Assembly: GCA_018398805.1 (NCBI GenBank) | Contig: JAGFBZ010002379.1 | Location: forward strand, 310,001 to 374,000 | From: Hirundichthys speculiger | Taxonomy: Eukaryota; Chordata; Actinopteri; Beloniformes; Exocoetidae | Reading direction: 5' to 3' | Length of the DNA stretch: 64,000 bases | In this document: in pieces, positions 56,901-64,000 of the stretch | Position numbering within the stretch: the stretch's first letter is position 1 | Layout: every line of letters starts with the position of its first letter | Notes under the pieces: model-generated | Seen by the model: only the letters and a program-made list of their open reading frames with translations | What the model was told of the DNA's origin: nothing | Databases searched by the model: none | Position numbers and translations under genes: made by a program

Positions 56901-59900
56901 TGAACTGTGCTAAAGCACAACAAGATTCTTTCTCAGTGTTTTACTTTGCAGTCCTCGAACAGTAAGACTTCAATAGAATGTTTTAAAGCGCAGGTTTTTT
57001 AAATCCCACACAGTAATTTTCATTATTGAAATGTGGCAACGCGAATACTTCCAACACATGGGTCCCCCCCCCCCCAAGTGTCAATCTTGTAATGGTAGAA
57101 ATGACATGACCTGGGACAGTTTATCGGATTTCTTTTTCACTCCAACTAAACTCACGAATGGCTTTACACAACTTTTTTACTTATGCAGGGTGATGTGTAA
57201 AAGCTCTAGCTCCCTTTAATGGATAGATATCAGTCAACAGTGGCTTGAAGGAGAAGAGATGATGCACCAAACAAACTATCGCTCCCCAAACGTTTACCAA
57301 AGTGCCTTTGTTAATTAAAGCCAGACTAAGGATGCAAACCCTGCTCGCTGCTGACAAAATCCTGCACTTTATATGCCCATTATCATTACCAACAATACTT
57401 TGTATCTTTTAGGTGATGCATACATAGCAGCTAAAGTCAAATAAGTCTTAACAAACTATTTTAAGGAAGCAAAACTGTACTCTTCAGTAGCATTGATAGA
57501 CACCCTGTCTTTGCACCACAGTAATTCCAGGGTGACACTTGGATTTGGACGAACAAGTAAAGAAGCAGCCTGTGGATGGATGAAGCTGCATCCATCATGC
57601 CCATCCCTATAGTCACCAAACCAGAACATCTCTTCAAATAATCACTCAAAGCCAGGACCTGTGTCTGTATACCTCACTGTGACATATTTTAGACAATTTT
57701 ATTTTTTGCTCCCCAGCTTTGTCCTCTGTGTGATAATCAGCAGCTAATGGGAGTGGGGAGCTGATCCTCCACAGTTCGTCCTTCAGACGGACTTAACAGA
57801 ATCCTGTTGTGACTTTGACCTCCTGTGTGGTCAAATCAGATAAGTGCCACAGGTAAACACAAACACTCTGAGAGGAGAGAAAACAAAGCTAAGATGATAA
57901 GTGATTCACACGCTCGGGCACGCACACACAAACGGCCACAGTCTCAGTTCAAACACAGAAACAAAAAGCTGCTCAATAATTGCAGCGACGCTCATGCACA
58001 CATGCAGATACACACACACACAGACACACACAAGTGCAGGGGTGACCTATCACCTATGATTGTGGCACATTGAGTAATGACGGGTCATTTGCTTCAGCTA
58101 AATATGTTTAGGTTTGGGGGGGGGGGTTTGACCAGAGGCATAGCCACACACACAATCTTGCACATATGGAGATGCTTTCTGTCCGTTTACACACACCAAA
58201 AAAGAGAAGAAAAGAAAATCTATATAGGGTTACATCTTCTTAATTGTGCATAAATATAACAGAAAAGCACACGCTTGCAGACACCACTTCAGACATCTGC
58301 ACAACCCCCTCCAAAACACACACTAGACACTTGTCTTGTGTAAGTGAGATGTCTCCTGTTTCAACAATGTGTGTAGTGTGTGCCGCCTGCCTTTTCTTGC
58401 CTTTGTCAGAGTTAGCCGATGTCCTGACACACATTCTGCACAAATGACGACGAGCTCTTCTCATGATGCCGCCGGAGCCACCCGTTTAGTTCCGCCTTGG
58501 TTCTGTACACGCACAGTTCATGGGGTCAGAGGGCCAATGGGGATGACTCTCTGTGTGAGCAGTTATGAAAAGCCCAGAGTGTATAAGGTCTCTAAGGAAC
58601 AGCTTTGATCTGCTTGGCTCATCCTTGTTCGAAGATATAATGACCCGAATGGCATACAGTGCCATGTAGTGTCTACCAAGAAAAATACAACTTACCCTGG
58701 AATTGATCTCTAAAGACAAGAACATATGAATTTGAACCTTTTGAAAGCACTGAAAAGCCTTCCGTTGACTTTCCTGGAAATCGACAGATATAGAGTGAGA
58801 TTGTTTGGGTTCATGTATGTGTTTTTACATTTGTGTGTGCTTGCCTGTGGCTATATTCCCTCACCTCCACTGACCCCCAAGAAAGGACTCAAAGCCACAG
58901 AGGGGATGCTCCCTGGCCTCAGACAGAATCCAAGCCAAATTAGAAAACTCCACTCACTTATTAACTCAGGTCATGACTTTCCATGGATAACATGGGAATG
59001 TGCTCCAGAATCAAGGGCCGGGGTGAGACCTGCCTGTTTACATGTCAGAGATTATCATTCCCCGCTTATTTACATACGGGTGACTGTGTCAGCACAGTGG
59101 TTTAGTCAGATCACAGAGAGCAGAATATACATATAGGTTTGATGATTTTGTAAAGAATGAGTCAGCAAATTAAGCCAGTGGATGGGCCAGTTTGCATGCG
59201 GTGACCTATTTCATTAGACATACTTTACTTGCAGTTTCAAGAACTTTACAGCTTGAAATCATTGAGAGCGCAGCAAAAAATTTGAATCAAAACCAAGTGA
59301 AATCTAAACCATTTTTCCATAATTGGTGGCGTTTTGCGCAAGCTCCTGCATGCAGCTGCTGAGCCAGCAACACTCCAGAGCCTCTCCCCAGCTGATTCCC
59401 AGAGAAAACAAGTTGTGTGCCTGTGAGACTTTCAATTAAGGCACACTGAGCTGGTTGTATTGAGCCTGAGGTCTGGCATGCAGCTCCCATATTCCCTCAC
59501 TTTTTATGATGCTCTCAAATCTATAAACTCACTTATTACATAAACATATTGCAGAGGCTTGTTGTTGGCTTATTAAGACGCACTGAAGGGTGTGTGTTTG
59601 TGTGCGCGAAAGAGATTGTGTGCTTATGTGTATAGGTGTGTCTGGGAGTATAACTGAAAAAATACATTATGCGAGAATGTGGAAATAGATAATTGCTTTT
59701 GTTTATCTCTTTTTATCCCAGATGACGTGGGAGTAATCGGTTCACTTGCACCAGTAAGTGCATGTTTGTGCCTTCAGGAACAGGATGCATGGACACACAG
59801 TAGGCTGGGGTTTGGCAGGGCCGATCGAGAGGCTGGCAAAATGTGGATGAAACTGGCACAAGGTCATGTTGTGACGCTGCATGTTGCGCAAAAAACACAG

Positions 59901-62900
59901 AGAAATGCGCTACAGGAGCCACAACACGCTGAAAGGGTGAAAGAGGGAGTAACAGCACGAGGGAGTGAGAAACACACAAAAGATGCTTTCACACAGTCAG
60001 GCTTTTAGTTTTCTGTCAAAGGGCTGAAGCAGCCGTGGCAGAAAATGTTGACAGTGTGCCTGCTGAAGAACATTCAGTAGCATGTTCACTTTTTTTTCCT
60101 TCATACTTTCATAGCTTGTTAGTTTATTCTCTAAATGTCTGTACACCCATGTCAAAAAACATATATCTCCTTTTTTTTTTTTTTTTTTACATTTTAGGAC
60201 AAAAAGAAAAACAAAAAACAGAAAAATGTCTGGTCATTACCAGTTCTTAAAATTAGGTAAATACTACAATAATTTTCTATTATTTATTCAAGGAAAAATA
60301 CAAAAGCAGTGATGTAAAAACTAACTACACCTTTAATGCTTCCATAGAAATGAATTCAAAGTCAGGTGCTGGTAGTTAAACTGATCATCGGCAGCTGTGA
60401 TCACCACTATAAAAGCAGAAGGATTTAAAGTTTGCTGTTCTGGAGACTAAAGCTGGAGCGAAGGACTGAATAACGTGAATGTTTCTCAGCTGCAGTTGAT
60501 GGTTGGTCAGATACAGTTGTACAGTTAAACCTGAAATTCAAGTAAAACGGTTGGAAAATGATGTTGCATTTCACATTTTCATCACAATGTGTTGGCCATC
60601 TTTGGAGAAGCAGAAATCTGACGTCACTCATTGTGCAAGACCTGTTTTGTTTTTAGGTGGCTTCATTGGATGTTGCTATTGGATGAAGGGATCAAAAAAA
60701 AGGCAAAAAAAAAAAAACCAGAAAACAAAAGTAAGGATGGTCATTTGCCTCTGGTTGGTCAAATAAATATTACCAAAGAAAGGACAGGAGTAAACCAGTC
60801 TATTATCACAGTCTTCTTCTGAGCAAACCCCAGTTGCTCTGCTGTTGGGTCCCTGCTCTCGAACAGCGTGATCCACCTGTGGGACCAGAACAAAGAGTCT
60901 GCAGTGACCACTTTAACTGTTCTGAATATCAGGAAGCCTGAAGCCAGACGCTGTGCCATCAGTGTTCAGTTTTAGTGGCCACAGTGATGGGAATACCGAC
61001 AGTCCTCGCTGAACTGGCAGATGCTGCTCTCATCGCCACGGAGACTGGGCTCAGAAAGGAGAAAGGAGCTTTCCAGGCAGAACGAGTAAAAGGTAAATCT
61101 ATTTCTACCTGTCTAGTTTAATTCATCAGGCCTCAGGTTCTGATTTAAGTATGGGAAACATGGACAGCCACCCAAGGCAGCATTTTGACAGGGGCGATGC
61201 AAGCATGCATAAAGAAGTCATGAACATTTTCTTTTATCGCTGATTTGCACATCACTTCAATTATATCTTCATGTTGATTTCTTTCTTTCTTTCTTTTTTT
61301 TTTGTTGTCGCCCTTAGAGTTCTAGTCAGTCTGGCTACATTCGTGCAATTTTCAAAAACAAAACAGATCTGCATCTCAGCTTGGTGTCAGAAGAGATCTC
61401 TATCCGTGTTACACAGCCGTGATCTAAATACCACACATCTGTACATGCCCATAGAACATGTAAGGTACAAGTAAACACGTGTGTACAAGTTAAAAACAGC
61501 TGAGGACTTAACTGGGAAGAAAAACGTTTTCATAATGAAATATGCTCTTCGTCTTTAAGGTGTGTTAATACAATGCCAAGGAGCAAAGACATCAGCAGTG
61601 ATCTCAGAGGAGCAACTGTAGCTACAGATTAGTTTTAAAATATTATAAGTCTATTTCCAAACAATGTGGGGTTCCAAGGTTTTAAAGAGGGGATGAACTG
61701 TCAGGTGGAAATCATGTAGGATAGCTGCCAATAATTCCAGTAGATGAAATTCCACTAAGGTGAAACTGTAATGGTCAGTGAAATTGCATAAACACCCATG
61801 AACTTAACCTTGGCATGTACAGGCTTCAGCCAGACATAGTAAATGCACAAAAACATGGCATTAAACAAAACCACATCATACTCACTTGTCACTGTTGTGA
61901 CAGTGAAGTATCATGATAAAATTGTTAACCCTTAAAAGAAGGATTTCAAAATCTGTAGGGGCAACCCGACTACCGCGGAGTATCACATGTAAAGGGGCAG
62001 AGCTCACATTCATCCGGGGCTTTGCAGACACATCTGACTCTCCGCTATGGCTTCCTCCAGCTCTTCCATGGAAAAGTAGACAGGATTAATATTCGTCTTG
62101 CAGTCAATGTTGATCTGTTCCTTGCCAAACTGACGGGAACACAGCCTGGAATTTCTTCAGAGGTTCAGCATATTGAAATTCTTCCCTGTTTTGTCCTCAC
62201 CCTGGCACTAAATCCGAATCAGTCTGAGTTTTCAAAGTCATTTCATAAACCGGAAGTTTACATGACAGGCAATAACCCCAAAATGTGGTGGTAATGACTG
62301 GGTTCGACGGGTGCTCCCACCCAGTGAATACCAGTTTCGCGGTTCTCAGTTTACTCCTACCGCCTTGAGAAATTTATAATGTTCTGGTTTTTGATGATTC
62401 TGAGTTCTGATTTTCCCACACTGTTCTTTTCACTGTTGTGAAAAAGAAATTGGAAATGATCTGCCCTTTTCATAAGGTTAAACCATCACTGATTCATTTC
62501 TTTAAATTCACTATGACTCATTTATTTTTATTTAGTTTAAAGACCTAGTTTATGTGCCTATCATTGTCTGTATCCTTTCAGTGTCTTAAACATCCTACTG
62601 TGGATACATTTTTATTTTGTTAGATATTTAGAATGATGTGCTGAATATTCAGGGGTGCCAATAATCATGAAGTATGAAGAAAAATGGATAGTGGGAGACT
62701 CTTTCTAGCTTCTGTCTGCACATCCTCCTGTGGCCCCTCACATGCTCCACAGGACCCCCACTTCCTTCCAGGGTTACAGCCCAGGACTTGGCCTTTCCCC
62801 AGGTGGCTCCTGTCTGGTCACCAGCCTTTCACACCCTGTCTGGGATGCGAGACGTCCTTACCTTACTGCATGCAGCCATCTTCCTATAATTGTGAGACCA

Positions 62901-64000
62901 TTTTATTCCTGCATGTTTCTATCTAGTTAATGATCATTTTGCACATTTTGTTTAAACATGTTTCTGATATCACATTAGAAAAGATGAGCGGATTTGTTAA
63001 AGGGGAGACTCCAAGCTGATGCTGAAGAGTCACACCACACCCTGTCTGCCTGTTGCCCTGTTGTGTAGGAAATAACAAAACATGAATGAATTTCAGTCAT
63101 TCTTGGCATGGACTTCTATTACATATCCAGCAGCTCTGTCTTCCTGCCTCTGTGTTATCACCTCTCTTCACTTCCACTCTTCTTACAATCATTCAGAGCA
63201 TGTTTGTGTGTGTTTACATTTTTGTACACTACAGGGAGATGAGTCATTTTATCTCCTTGAGTTTCAACGCTTTGTCTTTGGTTAATTTTACTCCCTTGCT
63301 TACCCTGTTTTAGCTTCTGTGTGTCAGTGTGTGACACACGTTTGTCTGTGCTTGGCCACGCCTGTGTAAGTGTGCGTGAGTTATTAAAAAGATTTAAAAA
63401 AAAAAAAAAAAAACGGATGTACAACGAAGGCTTCTGGTCCAGATACCTCATGAACAATCAGAGGGTTTTCCACTAAGTTTCCTGTTTGACTTTTTATTGG
63501 CTGTGCAGTCATCATCACGGCGACACTTAAAGGAAGTGCTGCACCACTGCATGATGGACAAATGGACAGGAAGATTTAAAAACATGAGAGGAGAATGAGC
63601 GGATACACTCCCTGATCTATTTCAGGAGCTGAAAATATACTTGCAAACACATGTAGACAAGAATACACACACACACACACACACAGACACACTGAGGATG
63701 CTTTGCTCCCGGGCCTCTCCTATCATTAGGTCAGATGTTTTTACTCTTGCTTTGTTTAGAATACCTTTCACTTTGCTTCAAACGTCATCACAAAATCAAG
63801 CCTGTTTTTATGGTTATGAGAGGTGCAGTCTAATATGTATACTATTGTGTTTCCTGCCACTTTCACAAAATATGTTGGTTAGAGTCTTGGTTAAAAAAAG
63901 ACTTCATAGATCCAAAAGTGGGGAAATGTAAGTGTACCAGCAAAGGTTATAAAATATAAAAAGTAAATAGAATGATTAAAAAAAAAGAATATCTGTACAC
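53996..64000. other. Intergenic DNA, no gene recognised
   Basis: No coding exon recognised. A perfect CRE palindrome TGACGTCA occurs at 60619-60626. The interval 60840-61090 is GC-richer than its surroundings and reads as protein-like pieces in both strands, without resemblance I can name. Poly(T) at 60171-60188 and poly(A) at 63398-63414 are simple runs. Confidence 0.45.
63665..63685. repeat. (AC)10 microsatellite
   Basis: Uninterrupted AC dinucleotide tract near the right end of the window. Confidence 0.95.

Noticed and set aside
58726..59136. 136-codon + frame with a hydrophobic stretch
   Set aside because: No homology recognised, no splice or promoter evidence; length is within chance for non-coding DNA of this size.
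60480..61095. Possible pseudogene in GC-richer DNA near a CRE palindrome
   Set aside because: Fragments in several frames look coding-like, but none matched a family that I can name, so it is only mentioned as unexplained sequence.
62022..62294. 90-codon + frame near the right end
   Set aside because: Starts at a non-ATG codon in context, shows no family resemblance and no splice evidence.

Overview
The window is vertebrate nuclear DNA, most likely from a teleost fish and probably a percomorph-type genome. The evidence is intron-containing coding sequence with GT-AG borders, AT-rich intergenic DNA full of microsatellites and homopolymers, and several repeats of types common in fish (an L2/Rex-like LINE 3' end, Tc1-type and TA-flanked MITE elements, a hAT/BED-finger remnant, a THAP-finger remnant). 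There is no sign of a prokaryotic operon, a CRISPR array or a viral genome. The species is inferred only from repeat content and gene structure.

Only one protein gene can be named with confidence: mrpl19, encoding mitochondrial large-subunit ribosomal protein bL19m. It lies on the + strand in six exons from 22527 to 28820, with a polyadenylation signal at 29095. Its start fits a short mitochondrial presequence and its exons 3-6 carry the well-conserved body of the family. Introns 2 and 4 are swollen by transposon remnants: a LINE 3' end close to the exon 3 acceptor, then a hAT fragment, a (TA)45 tract, a GAGGTCTT-ended inverted-repeat element and a TA-flanked MITE in intron 4. Two oddities sit in the gene. 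The reading frame does not join across exons 2 and 3 (one surplus base). Separately, a splice donor overlaps the stop codon and could feed two further exons in frame.

Upstream (1-22.3 kb) there is mostly non-coding DNA with scattered repeats, a MITE at 15.9-16.4 kb, a degenerate THAP-domain relic at 18.2-18.5 kb beside a strong CTCF-like motif, and a CpG-rich stretch at 21.4-21.75 kb that could be the first exon of a minus-strand gene for a secreted or membrane protein. That gene would be divergent from mrpl19. Downstream (29.3-64 kb) I see no convincing gene. It holds a nested transposon at 33.3-35.2 kb, a chimeric Tc1 fragment at 43.5-44.2 kb, a 1.4 kb interspersed repeat at 52.5-54.0 kb containing a tiny insertion with target-site duplication, and long stretches of plain intergenic sequence.

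I did not find a clear new biological system. The points most worth a second look are the mrpl19 frame break, the stop-overlapping donor with in-frame downstream exons, the candidate divergent first exon, and the nested mobile elements.
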